Of a DNA stretch of 64,000 nt, positions 34,800-44,326 are shown piece by piece; the stretch's first letter is position 1, and the number at the start of each line of letters is the position of its first letter. The DNA comes from Ktedonobacter racemifer DSM 44963. GTDB taxonomy: Bacteria; Chloroflexota; Ktedonobacteria; Ktedonobacterales; Ktedonobacteraceae. The stretch is from NCBI RefSeq assembly GCF_000178855.1, contig NZ_ADVG01000004.1, forward strand, positions 744,001-808,000. The letters are read 5' to 3'. Made by a program: the position numbers and the translations under genes. Under the pieces are notes generated by a model. It did not search any database and was not told the DNA's origin. It saw nothing but the letters and a program-made list of their open reading frames with translations.

Positions 34800-36605
34800 C
34801 TAGAGGGTATCAACTAGCTCTTCGAGGCGCTCGATGTCCTGGCGTACAATGGCCAGGCTGGAGCGCCAGAAGTCTTTGGAGCGGATATCAATGCCAAAGC
34901 GAGCTGCCAGCTCGGTTGCGTTCGCTATGCCGGTTGAGGAGAGCAACTCGTCATAGCCCTGCTTGAAGGCTTCGGGATCTTGCTGGTAGCGTGCGTAGAG
35001 ACCCAGGCCGAAGAGCAGGCCAAACATGTAGGGGTAGTTATAGTAGGGGAAATCGCTGCTATAATAGTGCCCCTTGACCGCCCACATGTAGGGATGCAGC
35101 ACGGCCTCATCCAGGCCATCACCATAGGTCTGGCGCTGGGAATCCAGCATCAAGTTGTTCAGCTCATCCACCGAGAGTTCACGCTGCTTACGCTTCTCAA
35201 AGACGCCCTGCTCAAAGAGGAAGCGGCTGGTGATGTCTACTACGACCATGAACGAGCTTTGGAGCGACGAGGAGAGAATAGCCATCTGCTCCTGCTTATT
35301 GGCGTCCTTGAGCGCGGCGTTGCGGATAATAGTCTCACAGAAGATGCTGGCTGTCTCCGCCAGAGTCATGGGCGAGCCGCTCTGTAGAGCCGTGCGCTCA
35401 CGCATATTCAGATTATGATAGGCATGGCCCAGCTCGTGTGCCAGCGTGCTCATGCTCTCGTAGGAGGGAGAGTAGTTCGCCAGGATGCGCGACTCTCCAC
35501 GCCGCAGCCCGGCACAGTAGGCTCCATCGACCTTGCCTGGACGCGGCCCGGCATCGATCCAGTTCTCGTTGAACGCGCTCCGCGCCAGGTCCGCCAGCCG
35601 CTCCGAGAAGCTGCCAAACTGCTCGACAATGAAGCGGCTCGCCGCCTCATACGACCAGTTCTTCTCGCTCTTGCTGATGGGCGCGTTCAGATCATACCAG
35701 CTCAGCTTCTCCAGGCCCAGGGCACGCGCCTTGGCCTTCAGGTAGCGCCGCATATCTGGAAAGGACTCACGAGCCGCCTCCAGCATGGCGTCCAGCGTCT
35801 GCTGATCGATGCTATTCAGGAAGAGCGTCGCCTCCAGCGCGGAGGACCAGCCACGCTTATCCGCCAGCACATTTGTCTCGTTCTTGATGCTATTCAGCGA
35901 GGCCGCCAGGGGAACAGACACACTCTTCCAGGCAGCCAGCTCGGCCTCGTGGGCGCGTCTGCGCACCTCGCGATCCGGAGAGTATGACATGTTACGCACG
36001 GTACTCATGGGATACTCTTTCGTCTCGCCCTCTAGCTCCAGCGTTACCTTGAGCTGCGAGGTCAGGTTGCCATGCAGGCGGCTCCAGGCCAGGCCACTAC
36101 TCACATTCAGCTCAGAGGCCAGCATCTCCTCGGCGGGCGACATCAGGTGGCGCGCCTGAATCTGGGCGCGGCGCAAGAGATGCGCGTGTTGACGCGCCTG
36201 CTCGGATTTGGCGAGTAGTGCCTCCACATCCAGCGAGCCAATCCAGGCCGTGAAGCGCGTCCCCAACTGCGAGAGGCGCACATAGGCGTTCATCAGCTCA
36301 CTCAGCTTCGCCTGAGCCAGCGTATCCTCCGAATTGGTATCTACAAAACAATTGATGTAGGTAAATAGGGTCTCGCTACGCTCCAGCACCTCGTTGTAGC
36401 GCGCCAGCACGGCCTCAAAGACCTGCGCCAGGGCATCATCTACCACCAGCGCCGGGCGTTCGGCCACCTGGTACTGATCGAAGAGCGCGGCCAGCTCATC
36501 GATCTCGCGTATCCCTGCGGCAAAGCCCTGCTCAAACTCAGGCGCTTGCAGGCCAGGATAGATCACGGTCATATCCCAATTAGGAAGCTTCTGTGTAGTA
36601 GTCAC
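34800..36605 (-). CDS. pepF: M3-family oligoendopeptidase, copy 2
   Basis: 601 aa with HELGHAYHNLNM (zinc motif), AETASIFCETIIRNAAL and the C-terminal HYYSSDFPYYNYPYMFGLLF substrate-binding region. Nearly colinear with 32776-34584; both start MxTTxxLPxWDMTVxYPGL. Different residues in the N-terminal helical domain (about 20-150) suggest different peptide preferences. AAGGAG precedes the ATG. The promoter must lie in the 230 bp before the divergent uxaC. Confidence 0.92.
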   Translation of the reverse strand: MTTTQKLPNWDMTVIYPGLQAPEFEQGFAAGIREIDELAALFDQYQVAERPALVVDDALAQVFEAVLARYNEVLERSETLFTYINCFVDTNSEDTLAQAKLSELMNAYVRLSQLGTRFTAWIGSLDVEALLAKSEQARQHAHLLRRAQIQARHLMSPAEEMLASELNVSSGLAWSRLHGNLTSQLKVTLELEGETKEYPMSTVRNMSYSPDREVRRRAHEAELAAWKSVSVPLAASLNSIKNETNVLADKRGWSSALEATLFLNSIDQQTLDAMLEAARESFPDMRRYLKAKARALGLEKLSWYDLNAPISKSEKNWSYEAASRFIVEQFGSFSERLADLARSAFNENWIDAGPRPGKVDGAYCAGLRRGESRILANYSPSYESMSTLAHELGHAYHNLNMRERTALQSGSPMTLAETASIFCETIIRNAALKDANKQEQMAILSSSLQSSFMVVVDITSRFLFEQGVFEKRKQRELSVDELNNLMLDSQRQTYGDGLDEAVLHPYMWAVKGHYYSSDFPYYNYPYMFGLLFGLGLYARYQQDPEAFKQGYDELLSSTGIANATELAARFGIDIRSKDFWRSSLAIVRQDIERLEELVDTL

Positions 36606-36839
36606 GTACGGTCATATCTCCTTTTCCGTCCTCAATACTGCTATTGTAGCATGGAGGCCTCGCGATCTGCATGGACCCCTACAAGTTCTTTCGCTTCTGT
36701 ATGTAGTAAACAGACCACTTCGCAATGCAGTGCGGCTTGCACATTGGCGAAATATGTGTTTTCCTGGAAACTGTAAAGCTGTAAAACTGTAAAACGGTGA
36801 GTCCAAATTTCTAGAGAATGTCGTAAAGAAGGAGAAACA

Positions 36840-38261
36840 ATGATGCAACTCCAGGAAGAACGCTTCTTCTTGCCTGATCCTGCGCAACGCCGGGTTGCTT
36901 TGAATTTACATACACAGGTCAAGGATCTGCCACTTGTCTGCGTTCATGGCCATGTCAATCCAGCGATGCTTGCCGCAAGCAGCTATAGCTGGGGGAGCCC
37001 TGTCGACCTCCTGATTATCCCCGATCACTATATTTTCCGTATGCTCTACTCCCAGGGTATTTCGCTAGAGGAGCTGGGTATAACTCCCAAGGCACAAGAA
37101 AGCCACTTCACCCCGCCCGATCATCGCCAGATCTGGCAGACCGTCTGCGACCACTGGCATCTCTTCCGTGGCACGCCCTCCAGCCTCTGGCTGCGCGACG
37201 AGCTACGCAATATCTTTGGCATTGAGGAGAAAATGAACTCCGCCAATGCGCAAAAAATCTATGATCTCCTTGAAGAGAAGCTGCATAGTCCAGTCTTTCA
37301 GCCGCGCCAGATGTTTGAGAGCTTTCACATTGAAGTGCTCGCGACCACCGACGCCGCTACGGATACCCTGGATCATCACCGAGCCATTCGCCAGTCTGAC
37401 TGGAGCGGACGCGTCATCCCTACCTTCCGCCCTGATGCGGTGGTCAATATCGATAACCAGCACTTCGCGGCCAGTATAGAACGCCTGGGCGAGGTCTCGG
37501 CTAGCGAGATTAGCGGCTATCGCTCCTACATCGCCGCGCTTGAGCAGCGGCGGCGCTTCTTTAAGGAGATGGGGGCTACCGCCACAGACCACGGTGCAAC
37601 CTCTACCTATACCGAACGCCTGAGTGAGGCCGAGGCCGAGCGTATCTTCCAGCGCGCCTTACAGGGTGAGGCCTCGGCTGATGACGCACGCCGCTTTACG
37701 GGCCATATGCTCATTGAAATGGCTCGCATGAGTGTCGAAGATGGTCTCGTCATGCAACTGCACCTCGGCAGCTATCGTAACCATAACGCTCTGCTTCATG
37801 AGCGTTTTGGAGCCGATATGGGCGCTGACATTCCGACGGCGAGCGAGTTTACGCATAACTTTAAGCCCCTGCTCGACGCCTTTGGACGCGAGCGCGACCT
37901 GACCTTGATTGTCTTCAATCTCGATGAGAGCACGTATAGCCGGGAACTCGCGCCGCTGGCAGGGCACTATCCAGCCCTGCACCTGGGGCCTCCCTGGTGG
38001 TTTTTTGATAGCCTGAATGGTATCCGCCGCTTCTTCGATAACGTTATAGAGACGGCTGGCATCTACAATACGGTGGGCTTTAATGACGATACCCGTGCCT
38101 ATCCCTCTATTCCAGCGCGCCATGACTTGTGGCGGCGCGCCAGCGCGGATTGGCTGGCTGGTCTGGTGGTACGAGGCATCATTGATGAAGAGGACGCCGC
38201 TGAAATGATAGTAGACCTGGCCTATGACTTGGCCAAAAAGGCCTATAAACTGAAGATATAA
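36840..38261 (+). CDS. uxaC: Glucuronate isomerase
   Basis: 473 aa, AAGGAG before ATGATG (either ATG may serve). N-terminal LVCVHGHVNPAML gives the first metal-site His residues; IPDHYIFRMLYSQG, LEVLATTDAATDTLDHHR-type core (IEVLATTDAATDTLDHHRAI) and MQLHLGSYRNHN follow, as in UxaC-type amidohydrolase-fold isomerases. WWFFDSLNGIRRF and GFNDDTRAYPSIPARHD complete the family pattern. It converts glucuronate to fructuronate in uronate catabolism. No uxaB/uxuA partners are nearby. Confidence 0.92.
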   Translation: MMQLQEERFFLPDPAQRRVALNLHTQVKDLPLVCVHGHVNPAMLAASSYSWGSPVDLLIIPDHYIFRMLYSQGISLEELGITPKAQESHFTPPDHRQIWQTVCDHWHLFRGTPSSLWLRDELRNIFGIEEKMNSANAQKIYDLLEEKLHSPVFQPRQMFESFHIEVLATTDAATDTLDHHRAIRQSDWSGRVIPTFRPDAVVNIDNQHFAASIERLGEVSASEISGYRSYIAALEQRRRFFKEMGATATDHGATSTYTERLSEAEAERIFQRALQGEASADDARRFTGHMLIEMARMSVEDGLVMQLHLGSYRNHNALLHERFGADMGADIPTASEFTHNFKPLLDAFGRERDLTLIVFNLDESTYSRELAPLAGHYPALHLGPPWWFFDSLNGIRRFFDNVIETAGIYNTVGFNDDTRAYPSIPARHDLWRRASADWLAGLVVRGIIDEEDAAEMIVDLAYDLAKKAYKLKI

Positions 38262-38340
38262 AGGGGCCTTTACCTCTCAATCAGAGCGTAACTACGCCGC
38301 TCCGCTCTTCAGAAGACGATCTCAGCATCTGCGACGCTTT

Positions 38341-38428
38341 GCAGGGTTAGAGTGTGTGGGGTGGAAATGCCTGCGGCATTTCCACCCCACACACTCTAAC
38401 CCTGCGAGCCACGTAGTGGCGAGAAGTC
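38341..38428. terminator. 31-bp perfect hairpin plus mini-hairpin tail
   Basis: Arms 38341-38371 and 38375-38405 with a TGC loop, 79 bp after uxaC. The tail at 38404-38428 (GCGAGCCACGTAGTGGCGAG then AAGTC) keeps the flanks GCGAG/GCGAGAAGTC, while the inner stem has compensatory changes (CCAC/GTGG instead of GCGCC/GGCGC). Confidence 0.8.
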
Positions 38429-38550
38429 ATAGAACTTTTCCCGCTTTCTCTACGTGTCACTTGAAGTGAGGGCTCCATGAGAAGGAGGTCTTTATAGAAA
38501 GAGCTTGCGTGGAGCATTGGCAGGTAATACTTAGAGAAAGGGGCATTATT

Positions 38551-38862
38551 GTGGGTAAGTTCATGAATGGCATTCTCGTTGGCGTTGGTGTAGGTCTGCT
38601 CGTCGCCCCAAGGAAAGGTGAAGAGATGCGCCGTATGCTAAGCGAGCGCTTCCTGAACCAGCCAAAGAGTCTGGAGGGTGAAAGCCAGGTCTCGCTCTCC
38701 CAGGAACCACGTATGGAACGTGGAGCAGGGTTAACAGAACAGACTTCGACAATGGGACAGGGTCCATCGCTCATGCCGAAAGAGGAGCCCACTCCCCATA
38801 CTGTCATCACCCCACCTGAACCTGATATTAAGAGACGGCCCGATAAGCGCTTTGAGCGCTAA
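38551..38862 (+). CDS. YtxH-domain-like small membrane-associated protein
   Basis: Start is the GTG at 38551, 7 nt after AAAGGGG, giving 103 aa. Residues 2-35 read GKFMNGILVGVGVGLLVAPR then KGEEMRRMLSERF: one hydrophobic glycine-rich segment followed by a basic helix, the YtxH pattern. The rest is a polar, Pro/Glu-rich tail (EEPTPHTVITPPEPD). Probably a cell-envelope stress protein, but the function of the family is poorly known. The stop codon overlaps the palindrome at 38861. Confidence 0.75.
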   Translation: MGKFMNGILVGVGVGLLVAPRKGEEMRRMLSERFLNQPKSLEGESQVSLSQEPRMERGAGLTEQTSTMGQGPSLMPKEEPTPHTVITPPEPDIKRRPDKRFER

Positions 38863-38934
38863 ATAGTGAAATTCACAAAGTATGTAGGGTCCGTGCATGC
38901 ACGGACCCTACATACTTTGTGAATTTCACTATTT
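38861..38934. terminator. 74-bp perfect palindrome between convergent genes
   Basis: Arms 38861-38897 and 38898-38934 are complementary over all 37 bp with no spacer. It begins inside the TAA of the YtxH gene and ends 10 bp before the stop of the convergent gene. The longest perfect palindrome in the window. Confidence 0.9.
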
Positions 38935-38944
38935 GTGTCTGGTC

Positions 38945-39220
38945 TTATTCCTCGCGCAGGTGGTGGCTGGCATCGGCTCCATACTCCATGCCGTAGACCT
39001 CCTTCAAGCGTTGAATCTGCGCCTGGGTTTGTGGACCAAAGGGTGCCTCACCAGCAAAGGCGTGCAGGACAATGCCCTCCATAAGATCACCAAGTGACAT
39101 ATCCAGATACTCCGCAAGCCCTTTGAGAACCTTCACCATACGCTTCTCCATGCGCATACCTGTTTGCACACGCTCTACCACGATATCCTGATTACCATGC
39201 CTTTTGTCTGCCTGCTCCAT
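38945..39220 (-). CDS. Small RHH/CopG-like protein, function unknown
   Basis: 91 aa from ATG 39220 (AAGGAG, 6 nt); the in-frame ATG at 39250 lacks one. The core RMEKRMVKVLKGLAEYLDMS then LGDLMEGIVLHAFAG looks like a ribbon-helix-helix DNA-binding core, here with a C-terminal helix (QIQRLKEVYGMEYGADASHH). A transcription regulator is possible. No operon partner; about 280 bp A/T-rich leader shared with the divergent S53 gene. Confidence 0.65.
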   Translation of the reverse strand: MEQADKRHGNQDIVVERVQTGMRMEKRMVKVLKGLAEYLDMSLGDLMEGIVLHAFAGEAPFGPQTQAQIQRLKEVYGMEYGADASHHLREE

Positions 39221-39522
39221 ACGATTCTCCTTTTGCCATCTTTTTACCAACGTACCAAAATAACAATGTAAGCATACCTTATATTCTGGGCAGAAGCAAG
39301 ATTTACATTCACACTCTCAGGCATGCAAAAATTTCTATTAGTACTTTTGTGCTGTTATTTTTTTATTTCATTGTGTATCAAGATATATCAATGTATCCTG
39401 TAGACAAGGCACAGCTATAAGAAACATATGCTCTTGAGCCAGCCCTTCTGGCTGGCCGGTGTGTGTAGAAACGTTGTGTTGCGACCTCTTGAAGTCTGTT
39501 TATGGTTAGGAAGCGAGGCACT

Positions 39523-41535
39523 ATGCGGAGGAGGAACACGAAGTCGACTTCATGGAAATGGACTTTCCCAGCTACATTCATGATGCTGCTCCTACTGGTT
39601 ACCGCCATGATTGCGGCCCAGAGAACAGCAGCTCATGCCAAGTCTGCGCCCCGTTATACGATGCGGGGACATATTGCTCCAGTGCTGAAGCAGTATAAGC
39701 CAATGCACGCCGCGGATAGTCATCAAAGCATGCACCTTGCAGTCTCACTTCGCCTGCGTAATGAGGCACAGTTGGATGCACTGATAGCCGCACAGAATGA
39801 TCCCCATTCGTCCTTGTATCACCGTTATATTACGCCAGAATACTTTACGGAACATTTCGCACCCGATGAACAGACTATTGAGCGCGTAAGCGATTATTTG
39901 CGGGCTAATGGTTTAAGCATAGACAACGTTTCTTCCAATCATCAGCTGATCAGCATGAGCGGAAGCATGGAGAATGCAGAGAAGGCCTTCGCTGTCTCGA
40001 TCTCGGATTACCAGATCGATGGGCAGGTAGTCTATGCACCTACAGATGAGCCATCAGTGCCTGCTGAGCTGGGTGACGTGATCCTGCACGTCTCGGGCCT
40101 GGACTCTATCGCCCATTATCGTCACTTCGCCCAGTTCGCGCCTCGTGCCAGCACCGTCCCTGGCAGCGGTCCCGTTGGTGGCTATACGCCAACCGAGCTG
40201 CGTGCGGCATATAATGTTAACCCACTCTTGAACGCAGGTTACAATGGGAAGGGTCAGACAGTGGCGCTCTTCGAGCTGGATGGCTACACTCCCAGCAATG
40301 TGAATACATACCTTCAGCATTACAATCTTGGTTCAACCAAATATTCAAATGTGCTGATTGATGGCGCCAGAAATACGGCGGGCAGCGGCGCACTCGAGGT
40401 TGAATTGGATATGGAGGTCCTCTCGGCTATCGCGCCCCAGGCGACGCAGAAGGTTTACATTGGTCCTAACAGCGCGAATGGTGCCCTGGATATCTATAAC
40501 CGCATTGTCAGCGACAATAGCGCCAAGGTGATTAGCATTAGCTGGGGTCAGTGTGAGCGCGATACCGGCACAGCCCTCGTCGACGCCATGGACAACGTCT
40601 TCAAACAGGGCGTGGCCCAGGGACAGGCCTTCTTCGCTGCTTCAGGCGACTCTGGGGCCTATGGCTGTGACGACAAACAGCTCAACGTCGATTATCCCGC
40701 CGGCGATCCCCATGTCGTGGGTGTGGGTGGTACTAAACTGAGCATCAATAGCGATAACACCTATGCCAGCGAGTCGGCGTGGAGCTCTCCAAGCGGTCAG
40801 CGCATCGGCGGTGGTGGTGGCGGTATCAGCCAGCACTTCAGCCGTCCAGCCTACCAGGATGGTGTGCAGTCGAATGCTAAACGTGCTGTGCCCGATGTAT
40901 CGGCAGACGCCGATATTAATAGCGGCTACTCACTCTACATTCAGGGTCACTGGGACATTGTTGGTGGTACCAGTGCTGCGGCCCCTCTCTGGGCTGGTAT
41001 CGCTACCAACGTCAACCAGTACCTACAAGCTCAGAATAAGCCAACCCTGGGCAGTGGGCACGAGGCGCTGTATAGCCTGTACAAAAATCAGCAGCAGTAT
41101 GCCCCCTACCACGACGTCACCAGCGGCAATAACCTGTACTACAATGCCAAGCAGGGCTACGACATGGCCACTGGCATGGGTACCCCCGACGCCTGGAATA
41201 TCGCTCGCGATCTCGCAGCTAAGAGTGGTAGCACAACCAGCGGCGGCAGCACTGGCACGACTACTGGTGGCGACACCAGTGGCAGCGGTAGCACCAATAC
41301 TGGTGGTAACACTGGTGGAGATACCAGCGGCAGCGGTAGCACCAATACCGGTGGTAACACTGGCGGCAATACCAATCCTCCTTGCTATCATCGCGGATAT
41401 CGCTATAACAACTGTAACCCCAATACCAGCGGATCTACGAATGGTGGCAACACTGGCTATCCGGGCTACCCCGGTGGCGGTTACCCTTATCCTGGTGGGA
41501 ATAACGGCTACCCCGGCTATGGCCCTAACTGGTAG
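39523..41535 (+). CDS. S53-family serine-carboxyl protease (kumamolisin/sedolisin type), secreted
   Basis: 670 aa from ATG 39523, preferred over 39502 because of the GAGG just before it. A basic n-region and hydrophobic stretch (FPATFMMLLLLVTAMIAAQ) form the signal peptide. A pro-domain follows (HLAVSLRLRNEAQLDALIAA, HRYITPEYFTEHF). The catalytic triad region has Glu/Asp in GALEVELDMEVLSAIAPQ and Ser in GGTSAAAPLWAG; the calcium site is near GYDMATGMGTPD. The C-terminal about 110 residues are Gly/Ser/Thr repeats (TSGSGSTNTGGNTGGD twice) and a Tyr/Pro/Gly tail with CYHRGYRYNNC. Active at acid pH in known members. Confidence 0.92.
   Translation: MRRRNTKSTSWKWTFPATFMMLLLLVTAMIAAQRTAAHAKSAPRYTMRGHIAPVLKQYKPMHAADSHQSMHLAVSLRLRNEAQLDALIAAQNDPHSSLYHRYITPEYFTEHFAPDEQTIERVSDYLRANGLSIDNVSSNHQLISMSGSMENAEKAFAVSISDYQIDGQVVYAPTDEPSVPAELGDVILHVSGLDSIAHYRHFAQFAPRASTVPGSGPVGGYTPTELRAAYNVNPLLNAGYNGKGQTVALFELDGYTPSNVNTYLQHYNLGSTKYSNVLIDGARNTAGSGALEVELDMEVLSAIAPQATQKVYIGPNSANGALDIYNRIVSDNSAKVISISWGQCERDTGTALVDAMDNVFKQGVAQGQAFFAASGDSGAYGCDDKQLNVDYPAGDPHVVGVGGTKLSINSDNTYASESAWSSPSGQRIGGGGGGISQHFSRPAYQDGVQSNAKRAVPDVSADADINSGYSLYIQGHWDIVGGTSAAAPLWAGIATNVNQYLQAQNKPTLGSGHEALYSLYKNQQQYAPYHDVTSGNNLYYNAKQGYDMATGMGTPDAWNIARDLAAKSGSTTSGGSTGTTTGGDTSGSGSTNTGGNTGGDTSGSGSTNTGGNTGGNTNPPCYHRGYRYNNCNPNTSGSTNGGNTGYPGYPGGGYPYPGGNNGYPGYGPNW
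41232..41370 (+). repeat. Low-complexity Gly/Ser/Thr repeat inside the S53 gene
   Basis: Tandem 48-nt units encoding GGDTSGSGSTNTGGNT appear twice nearly identical, in a region of glycine/threonine codons. Likely a flexible linker to the C-terminal tail; such repeats vary in length between strains. Confidence 0.8.
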
Positions 41536-41564
41536 CATGTCCTCTATGCGGGCATAAAAAGCAT

Positions 41565-41607
41565 GAGTGTGGTGGTGGGCTGGTTATACCAGCCCACCAC
41601 CACACTC
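41565..41607. terminator. 20-bp perfect hairpin between convergent genes
   Basis: GAGTGTGGTGGTGGGCTGGT arm with TAT loop; 29 bp after the S53 stop and 15 bp before the YbaK stop. Confidence 0.85.
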
Positions 41608-41621
41608 TCTATTACTGACTA

Positions 41622-42101
41622 CTAGACTGCCGAGCTAGAGCGCGCAAACTCCATGACATGAGGGTGTACCAGGTTCGCAAAGTCAGCATAGCGCACGCTC
41701 ATGGTTTCTGTATGTGTCCCGATGGGAAAGGTAATCTCCTCCTGTGTTGTCAGGCTCTTCTCGACATAGACGGGTAAGCCGTAGAGATTCCCAAAGGGAG
41801 GCATAGCGCCAACTTCACAATCTGGAAAGGCATCGGCCAGCTCTTTCTCCTGTGCCAGGAGCACCTCTTTAGCCCCCAGCGCTGCGCGAATTTTTTCAAG
41901 ATCCACATAACATGAAGCAGGAAGTGACAGTTCGATCATCTTACCATCGGCAAAGGCAATGACCTCCTTGGCAACCTTCTTACTCGAAATGTGCTCGCAC
42001 TCCGCAATCTGCTGAGCGCTCAAGACCCGCTCGTGCTGCTGCTCATGAAAAGGCACATGCTGTTCCTGAAGATAGCTCTCCAGTCTCTCTTTACACTGCA
42101 T
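41622..42101 (-). CDS. YbaK/aminoacyl-tRNA deacylase family protein
   Basis: 159 aa. The family core is present: VLSAQQIAECEHISSKKVAKEV, the catalytic Lys region of YbaK-like domains, then CEVGAMPPFGNLYGLPVYVE (the GxxxPFG signature). Such proteins hydrolyse mischarged aminoacyl-tRNA in trans (Pro, Cys or Ala classes). It could also act on other adducts. Monocistronic; ATG 42101. Confidence 0.88.
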   Translation of the reverse strand: MQCKERLESYLQEQHVPFHEQQHERVLSAQQIAECEHISSKKVAKEVIAFADGKMIELSLPASCYVDLEKIRAALGAKEVLLAQEKELADAFPDCEVGAMPPFGNLYGLPVYVEKSLTTQEEITFPIGTHTETMSVRYADFANLVHPHVMEFARSSSAV

Positions 42102-42211
42102 TGAAACACCTCCATTTCTCAGCTACTGAAAAGCACTTGCACATATTTACTGTCTATCTGAGGCGGGCAATATCAGTATAAAATGGAGGCGTAGCTGTAC
42201 CTTGTATAGCC

Positions 42212-42922
42212 TCAAGCGTCCTTGCTTTGCACTACAGAGATAGAGAAACCGTCAATACCGTTATTGACATCGTCATGGGGGAAGGCCACGCTCACTAACT
42301 GTGGATGTTCAAGAATCATACGATTGTAGGCCGCAGCACCAGCGGCGCTCTCATCAGGAGGCGATGCCTGAAAAGCCTGCCCATTGCGCACAATATTGTC
42401 TGCCACAATCAAGGAGCCATGGCGGCTCAATTTGAGCGCCCATTCCAGGTACTGTGGATTATTGCGCTTATCCGCGTCGATAAATATCAGGTCGAAGGGC
42501 GCCTCGGAGACCAGCGCTGGCAAAAGCTCAAGAGCAGACCCTACACGTACCTCTGCCCGTTCTGCCAGACCCGCTTCTGCCAGATTCGCACGCGCCAGCT
42601 CAGCATGCTTGTCATTGACCTCCAACGAGATCAGCTTTCCTCCCGCGGGAAGCGCACGCGCCAGCCAGATTCCTGAATATCCCGCCATCGATCCAATTTC
42701 GAGGATGCGACGCGCGCCACAGGTCAGCGCCAGGACCTGTAACAGCTTCCCTTGCAGGGGCGAAACCTGCCCCGCGGGAACCCCTGCGCCCTGCGCACGC
42801 AGGAGTGAATTACGCAAAGCGTCATCTTCCGGCGCGAAGCGCTGCTGCAATTCGTGATCGACAAAAGCGCGAGTCTCAGCCTCGCGACGAAGCTGCTCAT
42901 CATTAAGAGATACAGAAGACAT
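42212..42922 (-). CDS. SAM-dependent O-methyltransferase (CCoAOMT/COMT class)
   Basis: 236 aa. SAM-binding ILEIGSMAGYSGIWLARAL, then LISLEVNDKHAELARANL and the metal-binding FDLIFIDADKRNNPQYLEWA with IVADNIV, as in class I catechol-type O-methyltransferases. C-terminal DGFSISVVQSKD is the typical end. Substrate unknown; small catechols or flavonoids are usual. Monocistronic. Confidence 0.9.
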   Translation of the reverse strand: MSSVSLNDEQLRREAETRAFVDHELQQRFAPEDDALRNSLLRAQGAGVPAGQVSPLQGKLLQVLALTCGARRILEIGSMAGYSGIWLARALPAGGKLISLEVNDKHAELARANLAEAGLAERAEVRVGSALELLPALVSEAPFDLIFIDADKRNNPQYLEWALKLSRHGSLIVADNIVRNGQAFQASPPDESAAGAAAYNRMILEHPQLVSVAFPHDDVNNGIDGFSISVVQSKDA

Positions 42923-43065
42923 ATAATTTCTTTCTCCCTCCAGTAGGACGATATACGACTTGAAGGAAGCCTACAATCTTGAACTCCCTCTTACCTAAGG
43001 CAAGTATAAAATATATTCGCGAAATCAGGCAAAAAATGGGTCAGGTTCTGGCTTGTTTCGACGCC

Positions 43066-43103
43066 ATGAAAAGCAAGGTTGGGTACTAAACATTGCTTTT
43101 CAT
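43066..43103. other. Imperfect hairpin in the leader before the DUF4352 gene
   Basis: ATGAAAAGCAA (43066-43076) and its complement TTGCTTTTCAT (43093-43103). About 100 bp upstream of the TTG start of the next gene. Could be a regulator site or a weak terminator; the remaining 280 bp hold no other structure that I could see. Confidence 0.4.
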
Positions 43104-43204
43104 AGCTATTACCTATAAACAAGTAGAACCCACGTTGTACAATTGGTAGGCTGGTTCGTTTATACCTCTAGAGACCACATTCATACTATGGAGGGCTAAT
43201 TCTC

Positions 43205-44047
43205 TTGAGCGATTATCCACAATACCCACAACAACCCTATCAACCGCCCTATCAGGGCTCACAGCCTGATTATCCACCTCAGGCACCTTACGCGCCTTAT
43301 CCCCCACAGCCTGATCCGCAGGCACCCTATTCATCGTATTCGCCACAGTCTGAACAACATGAGCCCTATCCACCCTATCCTCAGCCAGAGGTGCAGGCAC
43401 CCTATTCGCCCTATGCCCCACAGCCAGGTTATCCACCTTATCCTCAGCAACCGCCAAAGAAGAGCGGTCTTGGCAAGGGACTGGCGATTGGAGGCGTTGT
43501 CCTACTACTCGTACTGGTAGCGTGCGGCGTCATCAGCGCATTCGCGTTCCGCGCCTCTAACACTATCACAAGCGCTACCAGTACTGTCACTAGCAGCAAC
43601 AACAATACGAATACTGGAAGCACACCCGATACAAATCAGTCATCAGGGAACGGAAAACATTATACGGTAGGCCAGACTGTCAAAACGGGCGATACATGGG
43701 AGGTCACCGTTAATTCTGTGAAGACCTCTAACGGCGAGGACTTTCTCAAGCCCGACAATGGCAATATTTTTATTATCATCAATGTCACGACACACAATAT
43801 TAGCGCTAAAGAGCAGATCATCAGTAGCCTGCTCAACTTTAAACTAAGAGAGGCTGATGGAACCGAGGCCAAGAACGCCTTCCTGAGCTCTAGCGTTTCC
43901 CAGCCACCTGATGGCAAGGTTGCCACCGGTGATAAAATCAGAGGTGACCTCGTCTATCAGGTGCCCGCCAACCAGAAACAATTCACCTTCCTGTTTGACA
44001 ACGATATTATGGAGAGTGGACAAACCATCTGGGACATCAACGTATAA
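43205..44047 (+). CDS. Pro/Tyr-rich membrane-anchored DUF4352 protein
   Basis: 280 aa. TTG start with GGAGG upstream. Residues 1-80 are a repetitive Pro/Tyr/Gln-rich cytoplasmic stretch (YPQYPQQPYQPPYQ; PYPQPEVQAPYSPYAPQ), then KKSGLGKG and one membrane helix (LAIGGVVLLLVLVACGVISA). The extracellular part (about 150-280) fits the DUF4352/Telobox-type beta-sandwich: TVGQTVKTGDTWEVTVNSVK, NGNIFIIINVTTHN, GDKIRGDLVYQVP. The function of the domain is unknown. A strong intrinsic terminator follows. Confidence 0.82.
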   Translation: MSDYPQYPQQPYQPPYQGSQPDYPPQAPYAPYPPQPDPQAPYSSYSPQSEQHEPYPPYPQPEVQAPYSPYAPQPGYPPYPQQPPKKSGLGKGLAIGGVVLLLVLVACGVISAFAFRASNTITSATSTVTSSNNNTNTGSTPDTNQSSGNGKHYTVGQTVKTGDTWEVTVNSVKTSNGEDFLKPDNGNIFIIINVTTHNISAKEQIISSLLNFKLREADGTEAKNAFLSSSVSQPPDGKVATGDKIRGDLVYQVPANQKQFTFLFDNDIMESGQTIWDINV

Positions 44048-44075
44048 TTTTGTTGTCAAGCATAGACAAACCCAT

Positions 44076-44115
44076 ACAAGCAAAAGAGCCGGGATACCCC
44101 GGCTCTTTTGCTTGT
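44076..44115 (+). terminator. Rho-independent terminator after the DUF4352 gene
   Basis: 18-bp perfect arms (ACAAGCAAAAGAGCCGGG) with an ATAC loop, 28 bp past the stop. Confidence 0.85.
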
Positions 44116-44326
44116 GGAGGAGACCGCGATATCCATCCCGAAAAATAGCATCCAATACCCTCTCTTATGCTTAATAACTGTCGATTATTGTATATGTAAC
44201 GTATGTGTAGGCGTATTACATGTTACATTGTACCTAAACATGGTCATAGCGAAACTTTTTGGCCTCCAAGCTTCGTGCTCTAAGCGAGACATAGTTGTGT
44301 GCGTGTGTAGTAGAAGGGAGCAACGT

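Noticed and set aside
39378..39608. Small minus-strand frame upstream of the S53 protease
   Set aside because: Overlaps the protease signal peptide, no ribosome-binding site, no recognisable protein.
41232..41370. Tandem repeat in the S53 gene considered as a separate mobile repeat
   Set aside because: It stays in frame, encodes a Gly/Ser/Thr linker and has no copy elsewhere in the window.
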